A stretch of 40,800 nucleotides of DNA. Origin: a bacterium. GTDB taxonomy: Bacteria > B130-G9. Below the pieces are notes generated by a model, which was not told the origin of the DNA, did not search any database, and saw only the letters and a program-made list of their open reading frames with translations. Positions 9,251-19,869 of this stretch are shown one piece after another. The stretch lies in NCBI GenBank assembly GCA_035527515.1, contig DATLAJ010000111.1, forward strand, positions 1-40,800, read 5' to 3'. The translations under genes were made by a program, and so were the position numbers. How positions within the stretch are numbered: position 1 is the first letter of the stretch; each line of letters begins with the position of its first letter.

Positions 9251-9292
9251 TTCGACGGCAGAACCTGCACCTATCGGTCATGAGCCAGCCGC

Positions 9293-11725
9293 TCAAGGAA
9301 TCGGGTAGTGAAAACCCATATCTAGAGCTCCCGTATCAGGCGTCCCGTCAGCTTGCGTCGTCCGATACCAAAGGCCCGCATCATCGGCTGATTGGCTGCC
9401 GGCGTCTATACACAGGCTGTCCGGGTCGAGGTAGTATTCGCCCAACGGGCCCGTGACGAACATTGGGTCATCGTGGATGTTCCCCACTCCTTCATAGCCG
9501 CCTTCGACAAGTGAATAAGTTATGCCTAGCCAGCTGTTGTCGGCCATGACCTCGAAGGAAGAGTTGTCCCAGAGAATGCTGTTGAGCACTGTCATCGAAC
9601 TGTCGAGACAACACACGCCGCCGCCGGGAGCAGAATTGCGCGACACCGTCCAGTTGCCAAGAGAGACTGTGCTTTCTTTGACGATCATCCCTGCGCCCTG
9701 AACGCCAGCCTGATTCTCAACAATGGCATTGTTAAGGGAGGTCAGACTGCTTTTCTCACAGTATATGCCTCCACCTGAGACGCCCGCGATGTTTCCGCCA
9801 ATCATGTTGTGTTCTACAGTGGGCGTGCTCTCGACGAAATATGCACCACCGCCGTATCGGTCTGCTGAGTTGTAGTGGATCGTATTGCCTCTCAGAGTCG
9901 GGGTGCCGTAGTACGAACATATTCCACCGCCTACGTTGACGCCGGAGTTGCCGGCGATTACGTTCCCTTCGAGTCTCACCGAACCGTGTTCGCAGTGAAT
10001 CCCGCCACCGGATTCAATTGCGGAGTTGTCACTGACAAGATTCTCTGTAATGATTGCATAGCTCATATGGCAGAGTATTCCCCCGCCATGCTCCGTAGCT
10101 GTATTCCCTACAATCGTGTTGCGCGCAATCATCGACTTGTCCTCCCGACAGAAGATGCCGCCTCCAGAGGTCCCAGCCCAGTTCCCTGCTATCTCGTTCC
10201 CCTCTATTGTGGCTCGGGAATCACGAGAGCATGATATGCCTCCGCCCAATCGTTGCGCCGAGTTGTCCTTGATCACGTTGTCCTTGATTAAAGGTGAGGA
10301 GCTGCCGGAGCATCCAATACCACCCGCGTCTTTGTCTGCTGTATTACCGGAGATTGTATTATAGCGAATCGTCGCAGCACAATTTGTGTTGCAGAAAACT
10401 CCGCCTCCACCGCCCTCAGTGTAATTGTCCGAGAGTATGTTGCCTTCGATCACCGTTGAGCTGCCTACATTGGAGATGTCCATTCCGCCACCTGTATAGC
10501 GCGCCCAATTGCCTACGATTGCATTGTCCGCAATCGTCAGAGTAATGCTGCCATAGCAATACAAGCCTCCTCCATTAGCTTCCCCCTCGTTGTCGGCTAT
10601 CGTATTGCCTTCTATCCTAGCGGTGCCGCGACGTACGGCAATTCCACCTCCATAACCTTGCGCCCAGTTCGCCTGTACGATGTTGTCCAGGATCTCTACG
10701 GAGCTTTCCTTGCAGGATATTCCGCCGCCCGCAAGCCCCATTACGTTTGTTCTATTCTCGGCGATTAGACAGCCCTTGATGGTTGGGGCGCCGCCCCTGC
10801 ATGATATTCCTGCGCTCCCAAATATGAACATGGTGCCATCAATGCTGTTTTCTGTAATTATGCAGTTCTCAATCGTGGGAGAGCTGTTTAGGCAATATAT
10901 GCCGCCTCCACGAGTATTTTCATACCCGCCCACGCAGTGAGCGCCGGTCAGCGTCAGGCCCCATATTGCCAGATTATCTACACCGTCGCAGCAGATTACG
11001 TGAAACGCGCCTTCTGCATCTAAGACCGTTGTGTCAGGATCCTCACCGATCAGCGAGACCCAGCTCTTCATGTTTAGCGGGAACGTCTCGCCACTGGTGC
11101 TAGCGGCGTAGGTGCCGGCCGCGACGTGGATCGTCACGGGAGCGGCCTCGGAGCCCTCCACCGAGGCCAGAGCGTGCGTTATGGTTTTCCAGGGACTGCC
11201 CTCGGAACCGTCGTTGGAATCGTCACCAATCTCGCAGTCAACGTAGCAATGCGACCCGGCCGAGGCGCCAACTGTGAACGGGGCGAGGCTCAGCCCGGTT
11301 ATCCAGTCCAAGGTGCCAGCCCATGTTAGAAGTGCTGCGAAGTTGTATTCACCCGGTTCCTGGATCGGGGGCATGGCGCAGGGCAGGTCGAACCACCAGA
11401 ACGGCGTCCGGTCCATGGCGAAACCAGGCGGCACGTAGATGTCAGGTATCCAGGGCTCAATCCCCTCGCTCCATCCATCGAACTGCGTCGTGTATATGCC
11501 TCCGTCCGGCGTCAGAAGGCCAACATATACGGCTACTGGCATCCCCTCGCCCTCGTTCTGAGCGGCTAGGCTCACCTCGATCGTATCGCCGGCAACGTAG
11601 CTTTCCCTACCCGTGTAGATACCAATCGTGGGCCCTGCTTCGGCCGTCACAACCAGGAGCGCCAAGACCCAAGAAAGAGCCAGGATCGTGACGATTGCGT
11701 TCCTTGTCTGACCATGACCTATCAT
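9293..11725 (-). CDS. secreted right-handed parallel beta-helix protein, 17 rungs
   Basis: This is an 810-residue exported protein. A signal peptide (residues 1-~30, ending AEA) is followed by a ~120-residue domain starting IGIYTGRESYVAGDT that resembles the C-terminus of the Asp-box protein at 26699-29029. A DUF1565-like region (CYVDCEIGDDSNDGSEGSPW) leads into a pectate-lyase-like solenoid. I count 17 rungs of about 22-25 residues with the pattern GGGIyC..S.ptIe.N.I..N. Many rungs carry a cysteine after GGGI, so a cysteine stack along one face of the solenoid is possible. There are no clear catalytic residues. A surface adhesin or polysaccharide-binding role is inferred. The ATG has GGAAGG about 8 nt upstream and a good promoter at 11785-11812. 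It lies inside the segment bounded by the uvrA repeats. Confidence 0.88.
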   Translation of the reverse strand: MIGHGQTRNAIVTILALSWVLALLVVTAEAGPTIGIYTGRESYVAGDTIEVSLAAQNEGEGMPVAVYVGLLTPDGGIYTTQFDGWSEGIEPWIPDIYVPPGFAMDRTPFWWFDLPCAMPPIQEPGEYNFAALLTWAGTLDWITGLSLAPFTVGASAGSHCYVDCEIGDDSNDGSEGSPWKTITHALASVEGSEAAPVTIHVAAGTYAASTSGETFPLNMKSWVSLIGEDPDTTVLDAEGAFHVICCDGVDNLAIWGLTLTGAHCVGGYENTRGGGIYCLNSSPTIENCIITENSIDGTMFIFGSAGISCRGGAPTIKGCLIAENRTNVMGLAGGGISCKESSVEILDNIVQANWAQGYGGGIAVRRGTARIEGNTIADNEGEANGGGLYCYGSITLTIADNAIVGNWARYTGGGMDISNVGSSTVIEGNILSDNYTEGGGGGVFCNTNCAATIRYNTISGNTADKDAGGIGCSGSSSPLIKDNVIKDNSAQRLGGGISCSRDSRATIEGNEIAGNWAGTSGGGIFCREDKSMIARNTIVGNTATEHGGGILCHMSYAIITENLVSDNSAIESGGGIHCEHGSVRLEGNVIAGNSGVNVGGGICSYYGTPTLRGNTIHYNSADRYGGGAYFVESTPTVEHNMIGGNIAGVSGGGIYCEKSSLTSLNNAIVENQAGVQGAGMIVKESTVSLGNWTVSRNSAPGGGVCCLDSSMTVLNSILWDNSSFEVMADNSWLGITYSLVEGGYEGVGNIHDDPMFVTGPLGEYYLDPDSLCIDAGSQSADDAGLWYRTTQADGTPDTGALDMGFHYPIP

Positions 11726-11784
11726 CTCGCACCCTTCCTCTCCGAAGTATGATTATTCCAATCTGTTTATTTGCTCCTCTGTTT

Positions 11785-11812
11785 ATCATAGCAACGCCTG
11801 AACTCATTTCAA
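11785..11812 (-). promoter_or_regulatory. candidate sigma-70 promoter for the beta-helix gene
   Basis: On the minus strand, TTGAAA (11812-11807), a 16-nt spacer and TATGAT (11790-11785) lie about 60 bp before the ATG at 11725. The rest of 11726-12024 shows no coding sequence that I can support. Confidence 0.5.
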
Positions 11813-12024
11813 GAGCAAAATCAGGTTTACCGATTCACACGAGGACGCTGCGACGCTGGATGCTAGCCCGAGTTCGCAGCGGCCCATAAGCCTCCGGCGA
11901 AAACGAGCGGGGCCTTCCTTCTCTACCGAGCCTGCAATCTGAAGGCCGCCCCACTAAGAGCAGGTCTCGTCCCAGCTATTAGCCCCAACTACAAAGGACT
12001 GCGGAGCAAGAGCCTTTTAGGCCC

Positions 12025-12219
12025 CTACTGCTTCTTTCTGCCCACGATGCCCAGCACAATACCCATAACAGCCAATGCCCCCACAATAGGGAAGGCGATT
12101 ACGATCTCCTCCGGTATGAAAATGCAGAACAAAGCGACGATGGCGACACACACACCGCCAATTATTCCAGCAATTCGAGTAACAGGATTCTTCTCCTTGG
12201 CTTCGCCCTTGGCTTGCCA
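12025..12219 (-). pseudogene. N-terminally truncated small membrane protein (two TM segments)
   Basis: This is a 64-codon open stretch on the minus strand, bounded upstream by TAG at 12220-12222, with no ATG. It reads GEAKEKNPVTR followed by two hydrophobic segments (IAGIIGGVCVAIVALFCIFI and IVIAFPIVGALAVMGIVLGI) and ends RKKQ. A charged linker followed by two TM helices is what one expects of the C-terminal part of a small membrane protein, perhaps one with an N-terminal zinc ribbon. The missing 5' part would lie exactly where the 81-bp uvrA repeat begins, so the rearrangement probably cut it. A GTG inside the first helix could start only a 42-residue product. Confidence 0.5.
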
Positions 12220-12234
12220 CTAGCTGCGGTTCGG

Positions 12235-12315
12235 CTCGCGCCAGTTGTGGCTCAAGGACCTCACAGCACCTTTTGCAGGAAGCGCCCAGTATATGAATTG
12301 GGGTCTTGAGCGACC
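12235..12315. repeat. 81-bp direct repeat, copy B: native 3' end of uvrA
   Basis: This copy contains the last ~17 codons and stop of intact uvrA (stop at 12261-12263) plus 26 bp downstream. It matches copy A at 8723-8803 with one mismatch. The two copies enclose 3431 bp holding the beta-helix gene, its small companion and the truncated membrane ORF. Confidence 0.9.
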
Positions 12316-15200
12316 TGCTCTGGTGTGCCGCTCGCAACCACGTAGCCGCCGTCATCACCGCCCTCGGGGCCCAGGTCGATGATGTAGTCGGCCGACTTGA
12401 TCACGTCCAGGTTGTGTTCGATGATTACAACCGTATTGCCGGCATCGACGAGGCAGCCCAGAACGTCCAACAGTTTGTGGATGTCCGCGAAGTGCAGCCC
12501 TGTCGTCGGCTCATCCAAAGTGTAGAGCGTGTGGCCGGTGGCCCGTTTGGAGAGCTCCCTGGCGAGCTTTATTCTCTGCGCCTCGCCCCCTGAAAGGGTG
12601 GTTGCAGGCTGTCCGAGCCTGATGTAACCCAACCCCACGTCGCTTAGCGTTTTGAACTTCTCCCTGAGTCGCGGGATGTTCTCGAAAAACTTCAACGCCT
12701 CATCCACGGACATATCTAGAACCTCGGCGATATCGCGGCCCTTGTAGCGGACCTCGAGCGTGTCGCGATTGAAACGCCTGCCGCCGCACGCGTCACATCT
12801 GACGTAAACGTCCGGCAAGAAGTGCATCTCGATCTTGATCTGCCCGCCCCCACTACAGGTCTCGCACCTACCTCCCCTGACGTTAAAGCTGAACCTTCCT
12901 GCTTTGTAGCCTCGCTTTCTCGCCTCAATCGTGGCGGCGAATAGCTCCCTGATGTGGCCAAAAGCCTGCGTATAGGTCGCTGCATTTGAGCGAGGCGTTC
13001 TGCCGATCGGAGACTGGTCGATCTCGATGACCTTGTCGATGTTCTCTACCCCGCGGAGCTCGTCGTGCTCGCCGGGCACATCGTGCGAACGGTAGATTCG
13101 CCTTGAAAGCGCCGGGTATAGCGTCTCATCGATCAGCGAGCTCTTGCCCGACCCAGACACGCCCGTCACGCAGCAAAACGTGCCCAGCGGGATTTCGACG
13201 TTGATGTTCTTCAGGTTGTTGCGCCGCGCACCCACTATCGTGATGAACTTGCCGCTGGGCTTTCTCCTCTTCTGAGGAACAGGAATGCCGCGCCGGCCAG
13301 AGAGATAATCACCCGTCAAGGACTTTTCGCATCGCGAGACTTCCTCGGCCGTGCCGGAGCAGACCAAACGGCCACCGTGCTCGCCCGCGCCCGGCCCGAG
13401 GTCGATGACGTGGTCGGCAGTCCTTATCGTCTCCTCGTCGTGCTCGACAACGACAACCGTGTTGCCTAAATCCCTGAGCTCGCACAGCGTGTCAAGGAGG
13501 CGCCGATTGTCTCGCTGGTGCAGGCCGACGCTGGGCTCGTCCAGAACGTAAAGGACGCCAACGAGGCTCGAGCCGATCTGCGTGGCTAGATGGATGCGCT
13601 GTGACTCGCCTCCGGAGAGGGTTGATGAGGGTCTGTCGAGGGTGATGTAGCCCAGGCCAACCTCCCTCAGAAAGCCAAGTCGAGAGACGATCTCCTTTAG
13701 TATGCGGCCTGCTATCTTCTCCTCCCGCTCCGGCAACGAGAGGCTGCTGAAAAAATCCGCCGCCGCGTCAACGCTCTTTTGGGTCACCTGATTTATGCTC
13801 AGTCCACCGACTTTGATCGCAAGCGACTCGGGACGCAGCCTCGCCCCGCCACAATCGGGACAAGGCACCGTGCTCATATAGCGACCGATCCAGTCCCGCA
13901 TCTCCTCCGAGGCCGTCTGCAAATACCGCCGATCGAGGTTGTTCAGAATCCCCTCGAATCTCTTGATCCTACCCCACCTGAGGGTCCCGGCCCTAAACCT
14001 CAGCTTAATGCGTTCCCCGCCCGAGCCGTGCATCAGGGTATGCCTGATCTCTGGCGGCAGCTCGCGATATGGGGTGTTGGGATCGAAGTCATAGTGCTCA
14101 GCGAGCGACCTAAAAACATGCACGGTCATCGAGTTCTCGGAGCTCGCCCACGCCTCAATCGCCCCATCGATCAGCGATTTGGACGGGTCGGGAACGACCA
14201 GGTCCTCCGACGCTGAACGCACGACTCCCAGCCCTGAGCACTCGGTACATGCTCCGTAAGGACTGTTGAATGAAAAGGCTCGAGGCTGAAGCTCCTGGTA
14301 GCTGATGCCGCAGTTGAGGCAGGCCATCTCGCTGCTGAAAGTCCTAATCGCAAAGCCATCAAGCGCACGAGCAATGGCGTGCTGCTCGCTGGAAGAGGCG
14401 CTGGCCTCCGGTCTTCGCCGTTTGCGCTTCGGTTTGCTGCGCGCATCCGGGTCGTCAGACCAACCACGCCTACCGTCTTTGTCCTGAAGCGCGATCCTGA
14501 TCAGGTTCTTAGTGAGCTTCATCGAAAGCTCCACAGAATCGGTGAGCCTCGACCGGTTCTTGGCCGCCACCGTCAACCTATCGACTACCACGTCGATGTC
14601 GTGCTTCTTATACTTCTCGAGTGCGATCTCCTCCGACAGCTCCCGCATCTCTCCATCGACCAGCACACGAACGAAGCCCTGCCTCGCCAAGTCAGCAAGC
14701 AAGGTGGTATATTCCCCTTTTCTGCCTCGCACAACGGGCGCAAGGACGTAGAACTTGGCCCCTTTGGGCATACTAAGCACCATGTCGACTATTTGCTGCA
14801 CCGACTGCGATTCGATTCGCCGGCCACACCGATAGCAATATGGGATGCCCACGCGGGCATAAAGCAGCCTCAGATAATCGTAAATCTCCGTAACGGTGCC
14901 CACTGTGGAGCGAGGGTTCTTGCTGACTGGCCGCTGCTCAATCGAGATGGCTGGCGAAAGGCCCTCGATGTAATCGACGTCCGGCTTGTCCATCTGCTCA
15001 AGAAACTGCCGTGCGTACGCCGAGAGCGACTCAACGTAACGCCTTTGCCCCTCGGCATAGAGCGTGTCGAACGCGAGAGACGACTTGCCAGAGCCCGAGA
15101 GCCCCGTGATCACTACGAGCCTGTTCCGCGGGATCGAGACGTCGATGCTCTTTAGGTTGTGCTCCCGCGCCCCTTTTATGAATATGTGGTCCTGCTGCAA
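12261..15200 (-). CDS. uvrA: excinuclease ABC subunit A
   Basis: UvrA is the damage-recognition ATPase of nucleotide excision repair; it dimerises and loads UvrB. This 979-residue protein has two ABC ATPase modules: Walker [10 protein letters not shown] near residue 34 with signature LSGGESQRI, and the second GVSGSGKSS with LSGGEAQRI. It has the UvrB-binding domain (SAISIEQRP region) and zinc modules (CLNC...CTEC and CETC...CDAC). A lysine/arginine-rich stretch ([18 protein letters not shown]), inserted before the first zinc module, makes it slightly longer than the ~940 usual. The start is TTG at 15200, only 3 nt after the stop of the restriction-modification gene, with GAGGG inside the end of that gene. 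This suggests co-translation. Its last 17 codons are duplicated at 8723-8803. Confidence 0.96.
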   Translation of the reverse strand: MQQDHIFIKGAREHNLKSIDVSIPRNRLVVITGLSGSGKSSLAFDTLYAEGQRRYVESLSAYARQFLEQMDKPDVDYIEGLSPAISIEQRPVSKNPRSTVGTVTEIYDYLRLLYARVGIPYCYRCGRRIESQSVQQIVDMVLSMPKGAKFYVLAPVVRGRKGEYTTLLADLARQGFVRVLVDGEMRELSEEIALEKYKKHDIDVVVDRLTVAAKNRSRLTDSVELSMKLTKNLIRIALQDKDGRRGWSDDPDARSKPKRKRRRPEASASSSEQHAIARALDGFAIRTFSSEMACLNCGISYQELQPRAFSFNSPYGACTECSGLGVVRSASEDLVVPDPSKSLIDGAIEAWASSENSMTVHVFRSLAEHYDFDPNTPYRELPPEIRHTLMHGSGGERIKLRFRAGTLRWGRIKRFEGILNNLDRRYLQTASEEMRDWIGRYMSTVPCPDCGGARLRPESLAIKVGGLSINQVTQKSVDAAADFFSSLSLPEREEKIAGRILKEIVSRLGFLREVGLGYITLDRPSSTLSGGESQRIHLATQIGSSLVGVLYVLDEPSVGLHQRDNRRLLDTLCELRDLGNTVVVVEHDEETIRTADHVIDLGPGAGEHGGRLVCSGTAEEVSRCEKSLTGDYLSGRRGIPVPQKRRKPSGKFITIVGARRNNLKNINVEIPLGTFCCVTGVSGSGKSSLIDETLYPALSRRIYRSHDVPGEHDELRGVENIDKVIEIDQSPIGRTPRSNAATYTQAFGHIRELFAATIEARKRGYKAGRFSFNVRGGRCETCSGGGQIKIEMHFLPDVYVRCDACGGRRFNRDTLEVRYKGRDIAEVLDMSVDEALKFFENIPRLREKFKTLSDVGLGYIRLGQPATTLSGGEAQRIKLARELSKRATGHTLYTLDEPTTGLHFADIHKLLDVLGCLVDAGNTVVIIEHNLDVIKSADYIIDLGPEGGDDGGYVVASGTPEQVAQDPNSYTGRFLQKVL

Positions 15201-15203
15201 CCG

Positions 15204-18200
15204 TTACGAGCCCTCGATGCCAAACAGAACGCGGACGGTGTCGTCCACTTCTCTCTCCAATTCCGGAATCCCATCGAGCTCATTCTTCGATTTCAACTCG
15301 TGGAGAGACGCTGACAATTTGGCCAGTTTCTGATGGGTCGCGTCTTGGGGATCGAACTTGGGAATGCCGACGTGTGTCATAACTCTGGGTGCGCCGAAGC
15401 CCCTGCCGGGCGATGAGTATGATTTGATGAAGTCCCGCACGGGCGTTGAGTTGATTATGGCGCAAAGATAGTGCGCCTCCGCCTCGCTATTGGTCGGAAA
15501 GAACGAGGTTGTATCCGTAGGTATAACCGTTTTGTACCCGCAGGAGGTTTTATGCTGGCTGATAACCGCGGCCACGAGGTCATTTGCCATACGCTTCCAG
15601 ACGGTCTTGTAGCGCGCGACCGTATAAGGGCCAATACCATACATCGCATAAAACGCTGTCCTCTCAGCAAGTTCGCGCACAACTCTTGACCCACGAGACA
15701 ACAGGACATCTTTGAACCTTGTGAAGTATCCGTACGTTCTAGGCCACTCTTCTTTCATACGTTTTTCGGGGAAAGGCTCCCTCTTCTCTGGGTCTTGAGG
15801 CATCACAATGAGCTGATTTGCGATCGCCTGCCATCGGCGGATGTCTCTTCCGGGCAAAGCTGGGAAGACGAGATCGGCTTCAACCCTCTCTTGGACCTTT
15901 GGAACTTCTCGTTTGCCCTTCGCTGGGATATTATGGACGAGCAAGTCGCCATTAGAGAATATGTGTTCGCACAGGACCCAGAAGACCCCATAAGGCTCGG
16001 TGCTTGCCCCCCGGAATGCCCTATAAGCATTTTCGCCCTGGATCACGCCAAGTCGTTTCTGGCTCTTGCTGATTGTCTGCCAAGAACCACTTATTGAACC
16101 CATTGGTCGAGCACTCAGCCTGATTCTGTTGAGCAGCGGTCGGGCTTCTGCCAGCTTCAGGTTGGTCGGGATTCTGCCTACACCTTTCTTCCTGGTCCAA
16201 ACCGTGTAAGGAACCGGATAGCGGGTCTCCCGACCCTTCCTTAGAACGATAGCGGCTGTCTTGTTTGCTGCCCCTTCAAACGGCTGAACAGAAACGAGGT
16301 CGTGCCCCTTTAGAACTCCCAGCGGCTCACGGTCGCCGAGCTTGAATCTCCGAAATCCCTCGCCCGCCCCCTTTGATTTGAAAACCTCCTGGGTAATGAG
16401 AAATCCAAGCTTACCGCCCTTCTTGAGGTAGTAATCTGCGGCTGTGTATAAGAAAAGCATTGAGAAATCCTTCTCGCCGCCTCCTAACCTTGCTGCATGT
16501 CCTTTGAGGGAGAAAAGGCCGTATTCCTTCCACATACTGAGGGTTCCCTCCCTATATTCTCTCGAGAGGTAACCCCACCGTATCCAGGGCGGATTACCGA
16601 CGACGAAATCAAACCTCGGAGCATTCATTGGTGCAAAAGCGTTCTTGAGGAACAGTGCCCAAATACCGTTCTTGCCCTGTTTCTCGAGTTCCAAAATGTC
16701 CTTGAAGAAGTTCCCGATAACCTGCTCGTGAGGCGGGAAGACTAGACCTTCCTTCTTGAGCCTGGCAATTGCCTCACCTACGGTATAATCCTGTTTCGCC
16801 ATTTCTTTCAGGAGCGGCGCGGCCCTCTTCAGAAGGGACCCCTCGTCCCTTATCCAAACAGCGGGGACATGAAACTCGCCAACGGACGTTTGAAGTTTTA
16901 TGTATTCGCCGCCTCGGAAGTTCACCTGCATCTGGCCAGTTCTCTCGGGCCACAGAACAGAATCAGCAAGGTAAATCGGTATCTCCAAGTCCGGAAGCAC
17001 GTCCAGGAGGTCACCTAGCGCGAAGAGGTAATTGGTCCGGGCAGCGATAACGGCCAGAGGGTTGAGGTCAAAGCCCCAGATGTTCGCTCTGATTCTCTTG
17101 GCTGTCTCCAGCGGAGGCTCTTTGTGTTGTAGTCCGTATTCCTTCGCTCGGTGAATGGCAAGAACGATGAACGTTCCAGAACCGCAGGCCGGGTCAAGGA
17201 GGCGTTGAAGCGTATCCCCTTTGTACCCAGTCTCGTTCAAGAGCAGTTCAGCAAGCCAATCTGGCGTATAGTATTCGCCGAGTTTATGTCTAAGGTCTTT
17301 CGGCACCAAATACTGATAGAGTTTCTTGAGAAGATCACGTGTCGGCTCGGGATTGATGGCGGTCATGGCCGGCTCGAACTCAGAAAGGCCTCTTGCCACT
17401 TCTCTGATTGCCTCTTCAAGGCGGGGCGAAAGGGCATCCAAATACCACCCGAAGAAGTCGCCCTCGAGGAAATTAGTGACGCCTTGCTTTGCGTAGAGTC
17501 CGCCGTCCTCCATGCTGGTCAGTTGCCCAACTAACTGATCGCTTGATGTATGCGTGAGCTGAAATGAATACGACGCGGTGAAACTGCTTTCCTTAAGAGT
17601 GATGAGCTCGACTGCTATCAGCTTCATTAGAAGGGCAAAGTACGTGTGGATTGAAAACAACAGATCCGGAACGCCTGCACCTTTATCGACATGATAAAGC
17701 TGGGAAACAGCCTCTATCGGCGCCAGTGCTTGAGGGCCAAGTTCCGCGCCATATACTATCCCAAACAGCCGCCTCCACTCATTAAACAAAACACTCACCT
17801 TTTCATTGCGCCAGTTCGCCAATGCATCGACAAACGCTGACACCGCTTTCTGAGCGATTTGGCTTCTTGGGCCGAACCTGTCAGCAAGATGCTCTGCTGT
17901 GAGCGGGAGGCGAGATAGGGCCCGCAGATACGTCAGAAAGGTGCAGGCCGTATCGGGGCCAAGAGGATAGGGACCTTGGCGACCAAAACCTGACCTGTCT
18001 ATCGTCGCCACCTTTGTATTAGCCTTTTGGCGATACCTCACAAAGAAGACCGACGTGCCGTCAATGCCCACGCCAACCAGCCGACACAAGAGGCCGAGCG
18101 GATCGGTCTTGAACGCCGCTGACTCTGCGGTCATATAATCGACGAGTTGGTCCTGGGCACGCTGTACAGCGGGGTCGGACGCAAACGTACCTGGGCGTTT

Positions 18201-18455
18201 ATACTCAATTATGACCTGCCCATGTACCGCATCCGGACGACCCTGATAGACCGTTCTGGCCTCTGTGCTCAAACGCTCATAGCTTGGTGCAGACTTGATC
18301 CCCAGACCTGCGAGAATAGGACCTAGAATCTTCTCAACCCCGACTCGAAGGTCTTCCTCCGTTAGTGCGTGTTGCATTAAGTCGTGGACCGAGCCAACAA
18401 AAGCATCAGCCACTTGTGACAGCGATTGCTGGGACTTATGAGCTCTCATTCCCAC
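15204..18455 (-). CDS. single-chain restriction-modification enzyme (type IIG-like: nuclease + N6-adenine methylase + specificity region)
   Basis: At 1083 residues this is large enough to combine cleavage, methylation and DNA recognition. The N-terminus has a PD-(D/E)XK-like nuclease site: P74-D75 followed by IIEYK (E84, K86). A helical region follows, then an N6-adenine methylase with motif [10 protein letters not shown] (421-429) and motif IV NPPW (621-624). The C-terminal ~350 residues resemble the TaqI/Eco57I-type target recognition region ([19 protein letters not shown]). No separate methylase or specificity gene is nearby. The GTG at 18455 is the longest start; ATG 18449, six nt after GGGTGG, is more likely. 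A 12-codon ORF (ATG 18474, strong GAGAGGAG site) overlaps the start in another frame and may be a leader. The recognition sequence cannot be read from the protein. Confidence 0.88.
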   Translation of the reverse strand: MGMRAHKSQQSLSQVADAFVGSVHDLMQHALTEEDLRVGVEKILGPILAGLGIKSAPSYERLSTEARTVYQGRPDAVHGQVIIEYKRPGTFASDPAVQRAQDQLVDYMTAESAAFKTDPLGLLCRLVGVGIDGTSVFFVRYRQKANTKVATIDRSGFGRQGPYPLGPDTACTFLTYLRALSRLPLTAEHLADRFGPRSQIAQKAVSAFVDALANWRNEKVSVLFNEWRRLFGIVYGAELGPQALAPIEAVSQLYHVDKGAGVPDLLFSIHTYFALLMKLIAVELITLKESSFTASYSFQLTHTSSDQLVGQLTSMEDGGLYAKQGVTNFLEGDFFGWYLDALSPRLEEAIREVARGLSEFEPAMTAINPEPTRDLLKKLYQYLVPKDLRHKLGEYYTPDWLAELLLNETGYKGDTLQRLLDPACGSGTFIVLAIHRAKEYGLQHKEPPLETAKRIRANIWGFDLNPLAVIAARTNYLFALGDLLDVLPDLEIPIYLADSVLWPERTGQMQVNFRGGEYIKLQTSVGEFHVPAVWIRDEGSLLKRAAPLLKEMAKQDYTVGEAIARLKKEGLVFPPHEQVIGNFFKDILELEKQGKNGIWALFLKNAFAPMNAPRFDFVVGNPPWIRWGYLSREYREGTLSMWKEYGLFSLKGHAARLGGGEKDFSMLFLYTAADYYLKKGGKLGFLITQEVFKSKGAGEGFRRFKLGDREPLGVLKGHDLVSVQPFEGAANKTAAIVLRKGRETRYPVPYTVWTRKKGVGRIPTNLKLAEARPLLNRIRLSARPMGSISGSWQTISKSQKRLGVIQGENAYRAFRGASTEPYGVFWVLCEHIFSNGDLLVHNIPAKGKREVPKVQERVEADLVFPALPGRDIRRWQAIANQLIVMPQDPEKREPFPEKRMKEEWPRTYGYFTRFKDVLLSRGSRVVRELAERTAFYAMYGIGPYTVARYKTVWKRMANDLVAAVISQHKTSCGYKTVIPTDTTSFFPTNSEAEAHYLCAIINSTPVRDFIKSYSSPGRGFGAPRVMTHVGIPKFDPQDATHQKLAKLSASLHELKSKNELDGIPELEREVDDTVRVLFGIEGS

Positions 18456-18754
18456 CCCCGTTGCCCGTTGGCATTGCTTGCTCCTCTCTCAAACTTGACA
18501 CGACGCCTGACCCAACCAGTTAACCCTAGAACTACGTCGGGTCGGCCAAACATCCCAGCGCGTTATGAGCATGATAAGTCATCTACAGCTGCGTTCTCAA
18601 TAACCTATCGGTAACTCTAATGCGCCTAGTTGCGCCCGGTCTGCAACGAGGCTAATGAACCGGTCTCGCCTCGCACCAAACTGCGAACTGCCAACCGCGA
18701 ACTGGCAACTAAGTGGGTAATCTGACCCAGAATGACCGGTTCTTGGCCTCGAAC
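18456..18754. other. intergenic region without a supported gene
   Basis: These 299 bp lie between two minus-strand genes. They hold the 12-codon leader ORF noted for the restriction gene, a 9-bp inverted repeat (GAACCGGTC near 18657 and GACCGGTTC near 18734) and a short repetitive stretch of GCGAACTG-like words at 18675-18712. No tRNA or convincing terminator was seen. Confidence 0.5.
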
Positions 18755-19867
18755 CTATACCGAGTCGGAGTCGCCCATCATCACGTGCCAGGCGCTTCGG
18801 GTCATGATCTGTTTCGCTAAGCTTGGATTTGGCGTCCAAGGTCTGAGGATAAAGTGGAGCAGGGATTTGCGTTTGAGGAAACCGACCGCTCGCAGACACA
18901 ACAGGTAGCGAGAGTGCTTGAGGCACCACGCACGGACAACGTCGCAGTGGTTCTTCACGGCGAAACGGACGGCGGAAAGTATGAGTTGTGATGCGATCAG
19001 GGGGCTATGGTCTTTGGCGAGGATGTCGGCAATGACAGCCTCCTTCACGTTTTCTTGGTCCTCTCGTATCCGCAGGACGATGTATCCCACAAGTTGGCGT
19101 TTGCGTTCCGCTATGAACACATCGTAAACGGGTTTCAGCGGGCTAAAGTAGCGCCAGTTGAGGTATGTCGCATCGCGCACGACCGCGTTACCGATTCTCT
19201 GAGAGGCGTTCTGCCACAGCGCATCAGCCCTTTCATCGAATGAGTTGACCTTGCGCACCTTCCTGCCCCACGACGGCCAGAGGTCCAGAAATCGTGAATA
19301 CAGGCCGATCTTGACCAGCGCTCGCCACAGCAAACTGGCGGCTTTGACGAGGAACCTGTTTGAGAGCCTTCTTTGCAGAAACGGCTTGAGCCTCAGGTAG
19401 CAAGACAGGTTCAGGATATGCACCAGAGGTATCCACCCCAGCCGCTTGATGCCGAGAAATAGCGAATTAGTGTTGGGAAATCCTGCCCCGAAAACCGCCC
19501 CCTGCGCCTCGATCACGTAGTAAGCTGTTTTGCCAATTTGCACCAGCTTCAGGGCGGCACTCCTCCGGCCGAAGGCCTTCCTGTCAACGGCCATGTCGAA
19601 TGAGATGGAGGCTACATAGCTCTTTGGGCCAAGCTTGTATCTGACCGGGCTGAATCCCCAGTGTCCCACGACCTTGTCCCCGTCGATCATGACAAGGCTG
19701 CAGGCCCCTTTAATTGGCCGCGAACGATACTTCCAGTCCCAGTGCTCTTTGAGAAACGGTCTGCCAAACGATGCCCTCATGAGCGAGAGTATCCGGTCCT
19801 GATACTCAAGGTCTTGGTAATGAAACAGCCGGAAGTTCGCTGGGGGCTGAAAGTCTTGGTTGAGCAA
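18755..19867 (-). CDS. GNAT-superfamily acyltransferase, probable two-domain, glycan cluster
   Basis: This 370-residue protein resembles the double-GNAT proteins found in polysaccharide and lipopolysaccharide clusters. The N-terminal half has the features of a GNAT fold: HWDWKYRSRP, VVGHWGFSPVRY (strand 4) and FDMAVDRKAFGRRSAALKLV, where the acetyl-CoA loop would lie. The second half shows RDATYLNWRYF and KRQLVGYIVLRI, matching the same fold again. The expected reaction is acyl transfer to a sugar or amino group (family knowledge; substrate unknown). The TTG start lies 2 nt after the stop of the glycosyltransferase gene and uses GAGGAGAG at the end of that gene, so the two are translated together. 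An alternative reading is a FemAB-like aminoacyl transferase. Confidence 0.7.
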   Translation of the reverse strand: MLNQDFQPPANFRLFHYQDLEYQDRILSLMRASFGRPFLKEHWDWKYRSRPIKGACSLVMIDGDKVVGHWGFSPVRYKLGPKSYVASISFDMAVDRKAFGRRSAALKLVQIGKTAYYVIEAQGAVFGAGFPNTNSLFLGIKRLGWIPLVHILNLSCYLRLKPFLQRRLSNRFLVKAASLLWRALVKIGLYSRFLDLWPSWGRKVRKVNSFDERADALWQNASQRIGNAVVRDATYLNWRYFSPLKPVYDVFIAERKRQLVGYIVLRIREDQENVKEAVIADILAKDHSPLIASQLILSAVRFAVKNHCDVVRAWCLKHSRYLLCLRAVGFLKRKSLLHFILRPWTPNPSLAKQIMTRSAWHVMMGDSDSV

Positions 19868-19869
19868 TA

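Noticed and set aside
9600-10950. Regularly spaced short repeats resembling a CRISPR array or tandem repeat
   Set aside because: They are the coding repeats of the beta-helix rungs; they vary in sequence and keep one long minus-strand frame open.
8723-12315. Insertion sequence or prophage between the uvrA repeats
   Set aside because: No transposase, integrase or phage gene and no terminal inverted repeats were found; only the direct repeat is supported.
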